Shown here: piece by piece, positions 1 through 8,417 of the stretch
How the letters are laid out: each line of letters opens with the position of its first letter
Position numbering within the stretch: the stretch's first letter is position 1
Assembly (NCBI RefSeq): GCF_003076275.1
Contig: NZ_CP029064.1
Span: 754,501-818,500 of the forward strand
Length of the DNA: 64,000 bases
Source of the DNA: Microbulbifer sp. A4B17
Lineage (GTDB): Bacteria > Pseudomonadota > Gammaproteobacteria > Pseudomonadales > Cellvibrionaceae
Direction of reading: 5' to 3'
Notes under the pieces: generated by a model
What the model saw: the letters and a program-made list of their open reading frames with translations, nothing else
Databases searched by the model: none
What the model was told of the DNA's origin: nothing
Translations under genes and position numbers: made by a program

Positions 1-75
1 GGTGTCTGTTCTAAACCGCAGATCATTACGAAAATCTAAGTTTTAGAGTTTGCGTTACTGACCGGGTTCTCTCAT

Positions 76-1632
76 TTAACTATTATTGGCACTGTTTATT
101 TTTTCGGCACACTGGATGACGACTTCTATTGTGGATTTACCTGGCTTCACGATAAATTCACGACGCACATCCCGATACCCCTCTCTAGTACCAATAGCGA
201 TATACCGCCCTGGTTTAAGTGCGATTTCTCTTTGATCAAAATTACCTAGTTTTCCCACATGGTATATGGTGACACTGGTACTGCGATCCGACTTGAATTT
301 AACTGGTAGTGGGATCAACGCTTGTGTCAGTGCATTTTCAAGATCTTCAATTTGTCTTTGCAGCCTGGGGGTTTGAGTACCGAGTTTGCGGGCGTCAGTA
401 AGCACCTGGCGGGCAAAATAGTTTCTCTTGCCCTCACCAAGGGTCAGTGGATCTTGGATTAGGTCTTGCAGCTGATCATCCAGTTTGGCTCTGGCAGCAG
501 CTCTCGCTTTGCCGGTTATGGCCGCTACTAAGCTAGAGTCCTTTTTGATGAGATCTGTATAACTTTTAAGGGCACTGTGCCACTCTTCCTTGGTCTCTTC
601 AGTGCGGGCTTGCTGAAGCAGTTTTTCAATTTGTACTCTGTCGGCTTCATTTTGCGCCTGTGCCAGGCCAATATCTGGAGCTTTTGCCGTAGGCTTTAAT
701 TTTTTTGCTCGGTGGAAATAAGATTTTGCAGACTCAAACTTTTCCTCGGCAATTGCACTGTAGCCAGATGACATTGCACTTTGATAATCCCTTTCTGTAA
801 TTGCGCTTTCAACTTTTGCTAATAGATCTTGTGCAGCAGTTATCTCTGAATCTATTGAGAGAGATTTTTTGAGTTGCTCCTGGGCATAATCCAGTTTGGA
901 TTCGTTAAATGCCCTAGACCCTTGGGTAAAATGCCACCAGGATAGTGGAAGCTTGTCGGCTCGCTCAATGCCTTTTAGACCCCTGGGATGGTTATCTGAT
1001 ATGGTTAATACCATTTTGAATGCATCATTGGCAGAGTCTTTATCTCCATGACTCAAAGCTCGATTGCCTTCACTGACATGCCTTTCTATACGTTCGGGAA
1101 TACTATTTTTTAGGTACTCCAAGGCTTGTAGTGACTCCCGATATTTTTCAAGGGCTGCCATAAAATTGCGTTTTCGATAGATTTCATCGGCTTTAAGTGC
1201 CAGATCCTCAGCAGAGTAAAACTCTTCAAAAGCCCATATCTCTACCTTTCTATCTTTAAGCTCTTCTTTTATTTCAAGAATCTCTTGAAGAACCTTTTGA
1301 ACCTCCCGGCGCTGTTGCATTATCTCTGCATCGGTATAAGGTGATGCTTGGGTACTCTCATCTGGAGCACCGCTGCTGGTTGCTATTGTGGCGACTTTAT
1401 TGGGAGAGCGCTTCGGTGGCTCCACGACTTGAGGGAGCCCCCAAAAAACGCCGACTAGAGCGATTAGCATAAAGACACCGAGAAAAGCTGGCCAATAGGA
1501 ATTTCGCTTGTCTTGGGCTAGTGCGCTGGCAGTAGCTTGTTTGGGGGATCTAGAGCTGTCCTCTCCGCCGAATGTAAATTCTGCGGGCTCTATATGAACT
1601 GTATCTTCCTTGGAATTATCGCGGTGCTGCAT
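76..1632 (-). CDS. Inner-membrane TPR protein with PEGA-like C-terminus
   Basis: Function unknown. The 518-residue protein has a polar N-terminus of about 46 residues, one membrane segment at about 47-67 (WPAFLGVFMLIALVGVFWG), then a charged, probably coiled-coil stretch (about 100-135). Several helical TPR-like repeats follow from about 143 to 420. A beta-rich tail (about 445-515) contains ALKPGRYIAIGTREGYRDV, which resembles PEGA domains. This suggests a type II membrane protein with a periplasmic body. It is the last of four same-strand envelope genes, 101 bp after the preceding lipoprotein gene. The ATG has a weak GGA 8 nt upstream. TPRs imply protein-protein contacts, but the partner is not known. 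Confidence 0.75.
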   Translation of the reverse strand: MQHRDNSKEDTVHIEPAEFTFGGEDSSRSPKQATASALAQDKRNSYWPAFLGVFMLIALVGVFWGLPQVVEPPKRSPNKVATIATSSGAPDESTQASPYTDAEIMQQRREVQKVLQEILEIKEELKDRKVEIWAFEEFYSAEDLALKADEIYRKRNFMAALEKYRESLQALEYLKNSIPERIERHVSEGNRALSHGDKDSANDAFKMVLTISDNHPRGLKGIERADKLPLSWWHFTQGSRAFNESKLDYAQEQLKKSLSIDSEITAAQDLLAKVESAITERDYQSAMSSGYSAIAEEKFESAKSYFHRAKKLKPTAKAPDIGLAQAQNEADRVQIEKLLQQARTEETKEEWHSALKSYTDLIKKDSSLVAAITGKARAAARAKLDDQLQDLIQDPLTLGEGKRNYFARQVLTDARKLGTQTPRLQRQIEDLENALTQALIPLPVKFKSDRSTSVTIYHVGKLGNFDQREIALKPGRYIAIGTREGYRDVRREFIVKPGKSTIEVVIQCAEKINSANNS

Positions 1633-1733
1633 AGTGATTCCGCCGTGTTATTCAGTGACCCAGTGAAGATGTTGGGTATTCTGTAATAACTAATCACATT
1701 GATTAGTGTGTGTTTGGGTACCTCTGAAGTAAT

Positions 1734-2954
1734 TTAAATACTGTTACTGACTGCACCGGTCTCGGCTTCGTAGATTTCTTTCAAAATTTCCCGCCACTGC
1801 CGATACTGATTCTCAACTGTCCCTGTAAGGGTGATAGTACGATCTTCCAGCTCAACAATTTGAGGTTCTACCTCTGCTTCAATAGAGTCTCCCAGTTCCT
1901 GTAATGCTTCCAGGTGCATTTTTGCATCTGATTGCCGGTCAAATGCGCTCTTAACAAGATAGCCTCCGGCACCGATTCCAACTTGTCCCGCAGCTCTGGC
2001 ACTTCCAGCGCCGGCTCCAGCTGCGGCAATACCTCCAATAATTGCAGCGGCTCCCACAATGGTGTGATTACGAGCTTTGCGTTTTAGCTCGCGCATTTCC
2101 CTGACTTCTTCATAGCTCCGAGCGCGCCATTCCTGGTAGGGAACCTCCATACTTTTGGCAAAAGTGCCGTAATACTCTTGCAGGGTGTCGACATACAGGT
2201 AATCTCTTTCCCGGATTTTTCTCACTCTCTGTAGCATGGGGTCATCTTCGGCGGGCAGGGCACTCAAAAAGTAGACACCTTCAGCACTTTGAGTTAAGTA
2301 TCGATTAAATGCCTGAGGAGAAAAATCCTGCGCAAAACGCATTTCGGAAATTGTGCGCAGTTCTAATATCTGCTGATTTGTAAGGTTTTTTCGATAATTC
2401 AACATATCGTTGGAGATACGATTGTAGATTCCCTGAAAGGCATCACCCTCTGTAGGGTGCTTTCGATCATAGGCGTAGTGGGACGCGTTTTCTGAATACT
2501 CCTTGGTAAACCATAGCTGTCCGCGGGAATCGGAAACAGTGATTTCCACCGTTAGCTTTTCCCCGTCGGATTGAAGAATACGTCCAGATACGGTGACATC
2601 AATGTTAGTGCGCTCTGAAGGTATAACTCTGACTGCCCCCCAGCCAAGGCTGGATTGCAATGAATCTGCGAGGGTGACGGCCATATAGCGGGATTCAGCC
2701 TGACGAAGTTCTGGAAAAACAAGCTCATCTTCATCGGCTTGTGCTGTGTCGAGTCCGGGATTGAATTGTATGACTCCCACATCCAATAGCCTTTCTTCCG
2801 GAACATTGTTGTCTTCGATCGTCAGGGGAGTGAAGGCGGTGGTTCTGACCTCAGTGGTGGTACATCCATTGATTGCAACGAGGGTGAGTAAAAATACGAG
2901 GGTTCGTAATATGAACTGATCCTTAACAGGGGGAGCGCTTTGATTGGTCGACAT
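1734..2954 (-). CDS. Putative lipoprotein of unknown function
   Basis: Unrecognised 406-residue exported protein. The N-terminus has a hydrophobic segment ending in LVAINGC (Cys31), a lipobox-like site, although Asn at -2 is unusual. The middle part (about 55-170) begins LLDVGVIQFNPGL and has a mixed alpha/beta look. A Gly/Ala-rich hydrophobic stretch at about 305-335 could insert in a membrane. The C-terminal segment contains EDRTITLTGTVENQYRQW. I chose the ATG at 2954 because GGAG lies 9 nt upstream; an in-frame TTG five codons earlier would overlap that site. It starts 17 bp after the polyserine lipoprotein gene, so the two are probably co-transcribed. Confidence 0.7.
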   Translation of the reverse strand: MSTNQSAPPVKDQFILRTLVFLLTLVAINGCTTTEVRTTAFTPLTIEDNNVPEERLLDVGVIQFNPGLDTAQADEDELVFPELRQAESRYMAVTLADSLQSSLGWGAVRVIPSERTNIDVTVSGRILQSDGEKLTVEITVSDSRGQLWFTKEYSENASHYAYDRKHPTEGDAFQGIYNRISNDMLNYRKNLTNQQILELRTISEMRFAQDFSPQAFNRYLTQSAEGVYFLSALPAEDDPMLQRVRKIRERDYLYVDTLQEYYGTFAKSMEVPYQEWRARSYEEVREMRELKRKARNHTIVGAAAIIGGIAAAGAGAGSARAAGQVGIGAGGYLVKSAFDRQSDAKMHLEALQELGDSIEAEVEPQIVELEDRTITLTGTVENQYRQWREILKEIYEAETGAVSNSI

Positions 2955-2971
2955 ATCGGCGTTCTCCAAGG

Positions 2972-4147
2972 CTACTGCGTTGCACTTTTATACTTGCGAT
3001 ACTCTTCCCAAAGTTTCTCGCGCAGTTCGGGGTCAGTTTCACGTGTGGCAGCCTCACGAATCTGTCGAGCTACGACGTCATCATCTGTGCCACTGGGTAT
3101 ATCAGCGGGTACAACCGTCTGTGAACTGCTGTGGTCAAATTCACCTTTACGGCCAGGGGCAGGCAGGCCGGGGCCGGTAATTTGACCGCTGGAATTATTG
3201 TTCTTCGGTCCATTGCCAGATGTAGGGCCGGCGTTGGGAGGCGGTGGAATTTCGGCTTCAGCAGATTGAATCAGGTCTTCCAGTGATTCTCCTGCCGGGG
3301 GTGCTTCATCCATTGCCTCTTCTTCCTTCTCGCCTGAGGCCGATCCCGGTCTGCTTTTTACAAAGTCACGCTCTCTCAAAATCATGCCGTCATAGCTGAC
3401 CATAGTGGACTCAAACTGGCCCTCTAATTCAGCAACGCGATCAGCTGATGAAGCGGGAGCTTCATTGGGGGCACTGCCGGAGCGAGGCGAGCCACCACCG
3501 GGTTGCCCCGAAGCCGAACTGCTGGCGGGAGCGCCGCTAGCTGCCGACTTACTACTGCTACTAGATGCGCTGCTGCTGGAAGAGGAATTACTGGATGATG
3601 CACTGGAGGATGACTGCTCTTCCTCTGAAAAATCAATTTCCTCGGGAGGAGTTCCATCTTCGCCGGATGATGGATCAGAAGGCATTTCCCGATTTTGGCT
3701 GGTTTGCTTAGGATCAGTATAAATTGGCGATGAGGAATCACTGGCGCCATTTGGGTCCGGCATCTGATCACCAGGTGAACTCTGATCCCTCGACTCTGAT
3801 CCACTACTTCCGCTGCTGCTGGATTGGCTCTGTTCTGATCTGGCTGTTGGCATATTCGCACTGGGTTGCCTGGAGGAGCTACTGCTTGGCTGTCCACTGG
3901 CCGAAGACGCGGATTGGCTTGACCGTTGTGAGCTGCTACTGCTGCTCGATTGTGATTGCGATTGCGATTGCGATGCAGAACTGGAAGATGAACTGGGTGA
4001 TGGCAGAGATGGCAATGCCGGTGGCTGAGACTGGGTTTGTTGGCTCTTACATCCACTGGTTAAAACTGCCGCCAAAGCAATAGGCACCAGTACTTTCGAC
4101 AAACAGCTGTGGCGGTGAATGTTTTCTACCACTGCTCGAGGTGTCAT
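2972..4147 (-). CDS. Polyserine-rich putative lipoprotein
   Basis: This 391-residue protein starts with a lipoprotein signal ending LTSGC (Cys33). About half of what follows is low-complexity sequence: runs of Ser, Ser-Gln and Ser-Ala at about 45-130 and 190-245, with Pro/Gly-rich acidic spacers. A short ordered part (about 255-290) contains RVAELEGQFESTMVSYDG, and the C-terminus (about 355-391) is helical and charged. Polyserine linkers are known from secreted proteins of Saccharophagus and Cellvibrio relatives. The start is the ATG at 4147, preceded by AGGAG; an upstream in-frame codon at 4210 would place the hydrophobic segment too far inside. It is probably a spacer or surface-tethered protein working with its neighbours; the role is unknown. 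Confidence 0.7.
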   Translation of the reverse strand: MTPRAVVENIHRHSCLSKVLVPIALAAVLTSGCKSQQTQSQPPALPSLPSPSSSSSSASQSQSQSQSSSSSSSQRSSQSASSASGQPSSSSSRQPSANMPTARSEQSQSSSSGSSGSESRDQSSPGDQMPDPNGASDSSSPIYTDPKQTSQNREMPSDPSSGEDGTPPEEIDFSEEEQSSSSASSSNSSSSSSASSSSSKSAASGAPASSSASGQPGGGSPRSGSAPNEAPASSADRVAELEGQFESTMVSYDGMILRERDFVKSRPGSASGEKEEEAMDEAPPAGESLEDLIQSAEAEIPPPPNAGPTSGNGPKNNNSSGQITGPGLPAPGRKGEFDHSSSQTVVPADIPSGTDDDVVARQIREAATRETDPELREKLWEEYRKYKSATQ

Positions 4148-4320
4148 CTCTTTCTCTCCTAGGCTGTTTGCCGATAAGGCTGGATTCCTGTGGGGATACT
4201 GAAACCCCACTGGTATTTTTCCGGTATCAGCAAATGCTCAATGTAGAACTTTAAAAATAGTTGTTATTTGATTATTTGCGTAGGTTCCACAGCGAGCTTG
4301 TATCAGTGGTGATAGGTTTT

Positions 4321-5619
4321 TCAGTCGAATACAAAGCGCTGAACGATTCCGCGAGTTTCCACCGGCTCTCCATCTTCAAACCGCGGCCTGAATTTGGCGC
4401 GTTTTAGAATATTTCTGACTTTTGAGCGGAACTTCACTTTGTCGGATGGGTAAGCCCTTAAGATCTTTATATTCCTCGCCTTACCAAAAGCGGTGACATC
4501 GTATGAAACAGTGATTCGTGAATTGGCCAGGGCCTTGCTGTCTGACTCCAGAACGGGTAGGGCGGGGAGAGCTACCGGCCTTCCAAAAATGTCCTCTATT
4601 TCATCATTAGTCGCACCGTTATCCCAAAGTGACTTATAGGCTTCACCATAAGTTTGGCGTGCAGAATGCCACTTATTAAACATCATGTACCAGTCGCCGA
4701 GTTCAACTTTGGCTTTTGCTGAAGCTGCTGGTGGAGATTTGGGATTTCTTTGGTAAACATCAACAATACGGGTAATGGCTTTTTTCCCAGTATTAAAACT
4801 TTTCATTCGGTAGTGATCCAACTTTGTGCGCTGGTGCGAGTTGGGACCACTACCGCCAAAGCTGGCATTGATAATAACTGGAGCGTTGGGTTCGCCTTTG
4901 TAGGTGGCGAGATAGTAATTAGTTGCTTTTAGTCCGCGCAGGGCATCTACAAGGCGCAGGTCGGAGGAACCGAAATTCTTGGTAATAATATCTACCGCCA
5001 AGCTGTAGAGGTTGGTTGCACTAATCAAGTGTTCAAATAGCGTATCCCCTTTTTCCTCTACGTAGGCTTGTAAATGCCAGCGACTCAGGTTGTTAATGAC
5101 AGGCAGCATGCGGGGGTCTTTTTCCCCATAATTCTTCTGGTACAGCCAGTAAAGGTATTGCTGGTTGTCGTTCGCTTCCTCCCATTGGTTGAGCGCTATT
5201 TGACTCTCGATTAAGCGCTTGATCATGGGGATTTGATTCAGGGAGTAGAGCCCTTCATTTACCCTGTTAATTAGCATTGCACGGCGAAATTCACTCACTG
5301 CCTGCTCGTGAGCGCCTGCTTTTTGTAAGGCGGTCGCCAGCCCTAATAGCTGTTCGTCAATACCCGCGCCATAGGCGCCATATTGGGCTTCAAGCTCTTC
5401 AATGCGCTCGCGGTAATTCTCTACAGCTTCGGAAGGCCTCAATTGTCGTGGAGTTTTCTTTAGTGGTTTGGAGGCGGCTTCAATAAAGGCCTTGGGGGGC
5501 GCGTTAGTTTGGGCTGCCACAGGTGCGCCATCGTCGGCAAAGGCGCCATTACACAGCAGTGCTGTGGCCATAAACATCAAGCCGATAGCAAAGGAATTGC
5601 TGGTATCTATCTGTGTCAC
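4321..5619 (-). CDS. Periplasmic TPR protein with TonB-like C-terminal domain
   Basis: This 432-residue protein has a signal peptide (cleavage probably after AFA, residue 28) and a helical TPR-like body at about 60-330. The C-terminal region at about 350-432 reads like a TonB C-terminal fold: a beta strand ITVSYDVTAFGKARNIKIL, a helix ending in KRAKFRPRF, then EDGEPVETRGIVQRFVFD. No TonB-type N-terminal anchor is present, so it is more likely a soluble periplasmic relative than an energy transducer. The start is GTG with GGAAG about 10 nt upstream. It is the first gene of the four-gene cluster; the 170-bp gap to the next gene may hold another promoter. Confidence 0.7.
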   Translation of the reverse strand: MTQIDTSNSFAIGLMFMATALLCNGAFADDGAPVAAQTNAPPKAFIEAASKPLKKTPRQLRPSEAVENYRERIEELEAQYGAYGAGIDEQLLGLATALQKAGAHEQAVSEFRRAMLINRVNEGLYSLNQIPMIKRLIESQIALNQWEEANDNQQYLYWLYQKNYGEKDPRMLPVINNLSRWHLQAYVEEKGDTLFEHLISATNLYSLAVDIITKNFGSSDLRLVDALRGLKATNYYLATYKGEPNAPVIINASFGGSGPNSHQRTKLDHYRMKSFNTGKKAITRIVDVYQRNPKSPPAASAKAKVELGDWYMMFNKWHSARQTYGEAYKSLWDNGATNDEIEDIFGRPVALPALPVLESDSKALANSRITVSYDVTAFGKARNIKILRAYPSDKVKFRSKVRNILKRAKFRPRFEDGEPVETRGIVQRFVFD

Positions 5620-6238
5620 GATTGAACCACTTCCGTTTCATATTTGGCATTACCCAAAACTAAACAGCAGAGGCTTGGGCCTCCATCTGACAGTTTTTGG
5701 GTCTCTTTTCCGCTCGCTCACTACAACAGCGAGTACCGCGGAAGTTCTCTCCTGGATGTGGTTCTCTCGACCCTGGGCGCATTGAGGGGATATCCTCAAG
5801 CTCACAGTGACGGCGCGACTGGATGCTTATGAGTGCGTACCTGGCCGCGTATTAGTCAGTATAGCTAGCACTAAGTGCCAACAAGGGAGACGCGGCGGGT
5901 GCTTCAGCCACCTAATGCTCGTTGCGCCAGCGTGCCTGTGACCACCCTTTTGGTTTAGCAGTTGGAAGTGCAAAGCAGGGTTTGAGGACTGTAAGCAGAT
6001 GCCAAAAATTTGTTGACTAGGTTTGATATGACGACTTGCCAGGAGTGTGAGGTGAGTGCACCGGTAGGAGACAGCACCATATCAGCATAGCTATAGAGAA
6101 AAACGGTGGATTATTATCCTAACAAGTGCGCTGAATTTGGGTGTAGATTACTGCTACTGGGGTATCAGAGGTTCATCCATTTGGATTGTAGCGTAACAAG
6201 CGCCATAATCAGCTGATTGGAATTCAGAGGAGAGTTCA
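5620..6238. other. Intergenic region between envelope cluster and ilvE
   Basis: About 620 bp between two divergent genes with no credible coding frame. It must hold the promoters of both the envelope cluster and ilvE. A hairpin with arms TTGAGG and CCTCAA lies at 5782-5799, followed by GC-rich, structure-prone sequence to about 5930. I could not match this to 6S, tmRNA or RNase P. No leader peptide with Leu/Ile/Val runs was seen upstream of ilvE. Confidence 0.5.
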
Positions 6239-7303
6239 GTGAGTATCTATATCGATCCAGAGATCGCAGTGAGCCTTCGAGGCTATGAAGTCCCCGAGAA
6301 GCTGGGCTTTGGAACCGCCATGGCACCAGTAATGTTTCGCGCCATTTGGCAGGATGGTTGCTGGAGTAGTGGAGAGTTGATCCCCTATGCGCCTCTGACA
6401 GTCGACCCTGCCGCTAAGGTACTTCACTACGCCCAGTCGTGCTTTGAGGGAATGAAAGCCTATCGCACTGCTAAAGGTGGGACTGCATTATTCCGACCCG
6501 AAATGAATGCTGCACGAATGGCATATTCAGCTAAGCGCTTGTGTATGCCTCCGGTTCCTGAGTCCCTGTTCCTGGATGGTGTCCGCGTTGTCACGGCATA
6601 CTGCGCGGGTCTGGTCCCCAACAATAGTGGTGAGTCTCTCTACTTGCGCCCTTTCTTAATGGGAACCCAGCCGGACTTAACTGTTTCAGCGAGTAATGCC
6701 TATGAGTTTTATGTGATCGCCAGTCCCTCTGAGGCCTACCACTCCGGCAATATGCGCTTGTGGGTTGAGCGGGAAGACGCCAGGGCAGCTGTGGGAGGAA
6801 CCGGGGATGCCAAAGTTGGTGGAAACTACGCCAGCTCCCTACTGAGCATTGGCCGCCTAAAAGAGCGTGGTTATGACCAGTCGCTTTGGTTGAGCCCATC
6901 CAACCGGCAGAGTATCGATGAACTGTCCGGTATGAACTTTTTTGCTGTCATTGATGGCAGCGTATATACCCCAGCTGTTAATGGCTCAATTCTAGAGGGA
7001 ATTACCCGTTATTCTCTTATCCAGCTGGCAGAGGGGTTGGGTTACAAGGTTGTTGAGCGAGCCATCCCCATTGATGAGCTGTTGGAGCAAATAGCCTCTG
7101 GTGACTGTAGCGAGGCATTTGCTTGCGGCACTGCGGCAATTATCAGTCCTATCAGTGTCATTGGTGATGGTGACAGGGAGTACGAACTATCACATGCCTC
7201 CGGCCCGGTAGCTGGACATTTACGACGAGCGCTATTGGATATTCAGGAAGGGCGTTCTGAAGATATTTATGGGTGGATGCACTCTGTTGAACCCATTGTC
7301 TAA
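6239..7303 (+). CDS. ilvE: Branched-chain amino acid aminotransferase
   Basis: Fold-type IV PLP enzyme that transfers the amino group between glutamate and the branched 2-oxoacids, the last step of Leu/Ile/Val synthesis, in the cytosol. At 354 residues it fits the longer type II BCAT subfamily (eukaryote-like) rather than the roughly 300-residue E. coli type. The PLP lysine is Lys192 in DAKVGGNYASS. The substrate-site segment HYAQSCFEGMKAYR (about 63-76) and the cofactor-site segment ACGTAAIISPI near the C-terminus are both present. The start is GTG with AGAGGAGA about 9 nt upstream. It appears monocistronic, with a stem-loop just after the stop. Confidence 0.93.
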   Translation: MSIYIDPEIAVSLRGYEVPEKLGFGTAMAPVMFRAIWQDGCWSSGELIPYAPLTVDPAAKVLHYAQSCFEGMKAYRTAKGGTALFRPEMNAARMAYSAKRLCMPPVPESLFLDGVRVVTAYCAGLVPNNSGESLYLRPFLMGTQPDLTVSASNAYEFYVIASPSEAYHSGNMRLWVEREDARAAVGGTGDAKVGGNYASSLLSIGRLKERGYDQSLWLSPSNRQSIDELSGMNFFAVIDGSVYTPAVNGSILEGITRYSLIQLAEGLGYKVVERAIPIDELLEQIASGDCSEAFACGTAAIISPISVIGDGDREYELSHASGPVAGHLRRALLDIQEGRSEDIYGWMHSVEPIV

Positions 7304-7319
7304 GTATTAAACTTTCTTC

Positions 7320-7350
7320 CCCAGGCAGTTTCTGCGATTGCCTGGGTTTA
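7320..7350 (+). terminator. Stem-loop after ilvE
   Basis: Arms CCCAGGCA (7320-7327) and TGCCTGGG (7339-7346) form a perfect 8-bp stem with an 11-nt loop, followed by TTTATAG. The short T-run makes it a moderate intrinsic terminator for ilvE. The rest of the 7304-7645 gap shows nothing else beyond presumed promoter sequence for the next gene. Confidence 0.6.
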
Positions 7351-7645
7351 TAGCTTAGAATTTTCCTGCCACAGTTTCTGCTTTATCCTTCACGGGTTTT
7401 TTTGTAGCAGTATCCTTTATTTATCTGTTTCCAAGCGAAACGTTCGCGTAAACATTTCCGCCAATTTTATTAGGTTTGTTGACTTGAGCGACCTTAACAC
7501 CTAAAAGTGATGTGGTTAAATAAGAAATAAATTGGAGCTTGAGAGTGGCCTTCTTGCGGTACACCTCATTTTGACCAGCAGTTCCAAGATCAATTTGAGC
7601 TAACAGGTCTCGCTTACGGTTCCTTGCACAGTTGAGGATAACGAG

Positions 7646-8248
7646 ATGTTGACCCATATGCTTGGCCTTATGCTGCAACCACGTAGACAGTGGCAGCTTA
7701 TTGGCAGTCTCTCTGAACGTAATCTGCGAAGACAAGTCCCTTATGTCATCGTTCTGGCATTACTGCCAGCCGCTGCCTGGTATTTTGGTACGACACAGGT
7801 CGGCTGGACGATTGGCAGCGGCGACCCGGTGAGAATTACTGCCCAAAGTGCTTTGGAATTGGTCGCTGTATTTTATTGCACAATGGTCTTGGCTGTAACT
7901 GCTATCGGCTATTTTATCCATTGGATGGCGAAGACTTACGGGGCTGAAACTCACCCGCTTAAAGGCGTTGTTGTGGCAGGTTTTACTGCGACACCGATTT
8001 TTATTGTGGGAGTTGCAGGGATCTATCCTGTATTGTGGTTGGACATATTGCTTGCAACGCTTGCCGTTGCTTATGCTGTCTACCTGCTTTATCTGGGAAT
8101 TCCTATTGTTATGGGAGTTTCTGAAGAGCGTGGCTTTCTATTTGCCAGTGCAATTATTACGGTGTCGCTCGTCATGGCAGTCATTGTTATGGTTGCTACA
8201 GTTCTATTCTGGAGCTATGTATCTGCACCTGTCTTTTACTCCTCCTGA
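7646..8248 (+). CDS. Yip1-family membrane protein
   Basis: A 200-residue integral membrane protein with about five hydrophobic segments (about 32-48, 68-90, 107-127, 129-150, 160-190). The layout and the N-terminal PRRQWQLIG segment match the bacterial Yip1/DUF1282 family, whose role is not established. The ATG is preceded by GAGG at about 8 nt. It stands alone between ilvE and a hydrolase gene. Family placement is by pattern, and the function is unknown. Confidence 0.75.
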   Translation: MLTHMLGLMLQPRRQWQLIGSLSERNLRRQVPYVIVLALLPAAAWYFGTTQVGWTIGSGDPVRITAQSALELVAVFYCTMVLAVTAIGYFIHWMAKTYGAETHPLKGVVVAGFTATPIFIVGVAGIYPVLWLDILLATLAVAYAVYLLYLGIPIVMGVSEERGFLFASAIITVSLVMAVIVMVATVLFWSYVSAPVFYSS

Positions 8249-8417
8249 GTGGCTTGGGCTTCGTTGCTGTCGAAGGAGTTAGCGTCGGTTTAGACGTTTC
8301 ATAGTGAGCCATCCAAGCCCGTTTTCGCGGTGGGATACAAGCTGTCAAAGTCGTACCCGATGAATTAGTTTTGTTCTTGGGTACGGCGAAGCCTCTTCTA
8401 TCCTGGTTGTAGCGAAA

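Noticed and set aside
3424-4056. Alternative minus-strand frame of 210 codons in the polyserine gene
   Set aside because: The repetitive Ser codons leave other frames open; the product lacks a signal and looks random, while the overlapping frame has a lipobox and ribosome site.
7421-7735. Minus-strand open frame of 104 codons between ilvE and the Yip1-like gene
   Set aside because: It runs into the start of the Yip1-like gene, has no ribosome site and no recognisable composition.
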